This document shows positions 40,640 through 41,381 of a stretch of DNA of 41,381 nt, piece by piece. This DNA comes from Lachnospiraceae bacterium (GTDB lineage: Bacteria > Bacillota > Clostridia > Lachnospirales > Lachnospiraceae): positions 1-41,381 of the forward strand of contig JAFTFD010000221.1 of the NCBI GenBank assembly GCA_017449745.1, in the 5' to 3' direction. The number at the start of each line of letters is the position of its first letter. Within the stretch, counting starts at the first letter, position 1. The notes beneath the pieces were generated by a model. It saw nothing but the letters and a program-made list of their open reading frames with translations, did no database searches and had not been told where the DNA came from. The translations under genes were made by a program, and so were the position numbers.

Positions 40640-41193
40640 AAGATTCTTGGAAGTGGTTCCCCTGACCGTTTGCCGAGGAAGTCTTAATTGAAGGCCTCGC
40701 AACAGGAATCCTGATTTCGTCAGTTGGCGGACGCGATGGCTTTTTTGCCGCGCAACACACGGATCGATTATCCACTTTAATGCACGTAACCCCCTTCTGA
40801 ATGGGGAAATGGAATTACCACCGAATCAGCGATTACGGAAGCTTTCTACCGTGTGGGTGAAATTCTGAGCCAAAATGCCCACAACAAAATGCAGGCATTG
40901 TAAACCCGGATGTCGTGTGGCTGTCCAGAGGCCTGTCGCACTGCACGGTTGGACATCCTTGCTCTGCTGATAATTGTTGCGCCTGCGAAATTGATGGATG
41001 ATAGGTTTGATTTAGAGCGGAAACTAATGAACCAAAAGGAGTCAAAAGTCCCAGGTACGGCCATTCCCGTGTCTTTATAAATCCTGGCCGCAGCTATTTT
41101 CTCCGATTTCTCGTGCAGGTACGGACATTTCTTTCCTCTGTTATCTGATGGGGGCACCTATGAATCTCCTGAATTCATAAACTACTACCCATG

Positions 41194-41381
41194 TCAAGGA
41201 CACGGAGCTAAATTTTTGACCGCCTCCTTCGGCATTGCTACAGGTAGTTCTCCTGTTGTTATGTATTTGTAGTATTCATTGGGTGACAGATTACATAATG
41301 CTACTTTATAACGATCGTTATTGTAATAGTCCATCCAGTCATCGATATCTGCCTGTATTTCAGAGAAGGTTTTCCACTTTC
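41194..41381 (-). mobile_element. IS3 family transposase, C-terminal end (cut by window edge)
   Basis: The last ~62 residues of an IS3-family (IS150-like) transposase: FSEIQADIDDWMDYYNNDRY, then ALCNLSPNEYYKYITTGELP, ending in NLAPCP. The YYN.RY and LSP.EY motifs are the usual end of the DDE integrase core. The frame is open to the window edge, so the element continues to the right. Its left inverted repeat is expected shortly after the stop codon, between about 41150 and 41193, but I cannot define it. Confidence 0.88.

Noticed and set aside
40846..41157. Minus-strand frame of 103 codons next to the IS3 transposase
   Set aside because: No recognisable motif, no good ribosome site and biased composition; could be junk DNA at the IS edge.

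Overview
The window looks like a piece of a Clostridia chromosome, most likely a gut or rumen Lachnospiraceae. The reasons are the GGAGG-type ribosome binding sites, AraC regulators paired with GPH-type sugar symporters, GH3 glucosidases with swapped domain order (known from Ruminococcus and Butyrivibrio), a TnpV remnant and many Rho-independent terminators. No rRNA or tRNA gene was recognised. The genus is an inference.

Layout. (1) 1-10.7 kb is a plant-glycan locus: a GH43 gene cut by the window edge, a divergent AraC regulator, a GPH symporter, and a minus-strand operon reading GPH symporter, a broken GH2/isomerase chimera, GH78 rhamnosidase, GH43 with a discoidin-like domain, and GH1 beta-glucosidase. 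(2) 8.5-12.0 kb is a corridor of collapsed genes: the chimera, an AraC gene with its middle missing, a TnpV remnant and a GPH transporter cut after its first helix, beside a 26-bp perfect palindrome. (3) 12.2-15.3 kb holds an intact AraC regulator and leuA (2-isopropylmalate synthase). (4) 15.39-15.65 kb is a densely folded 250-base element between convergent genes. (5) 15.6-24.2 kb holds two domain-swapped GH3 enzymes, a TetR regulator with a dead MATE exporter fragment on its other side, a PTS IIC-like membrane protein and an SGNH hydrolase. (6) 24.5-27.1 kb holds a chromate-transporter pair, a UBA-like/DUF4342 protein, two very small ORFs and a three-palindrome REPIN-like element. (7) 27.1-33.8 kb is a second glycan locus: GH3 xylosidase type, AraC regulator, and a sugar ABC importer (binding protein plus two permeases, no ATPase). 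(8) 34.3-34.5 kb is a free-standing 49-residue gene with its own promoter, palindromic operator and terminator. (9) 34.7-40.1 kb is an Fbp-like ABC importer whose permease has an unusual 300-residue N-terminal extension. (10) 40.2-41.4 kb is repeat-rich, gene-poor DNA ending in an IS3-family transposase cut by the window edge.

How it works together. The glycan loci share one logic: an AraC or TetR sensor controls a sugar importer (GPH symporter or ABC) and glycosidases without evident secretion signals, so oligosaccharides are probably imported and cut inside the cell. Activities point to arabinose, xylose, rhamnose and beta-glucose linkages of plant cell walls. The sugar ABC importer probably borrows an ATPase encoded elsewhere.

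The strongest leads for something undescribed are the folded element at 15.4-15.65 kb, the small gene at 34.33-34.48 kb with its NrdR-box-like palindrome, the extended permease at 35.9-38.6 kb and the cluster of in-frame collapsed genes at 8.5-12.0 kb. All functional calls rest on reading motifs by eye; no database search was run.
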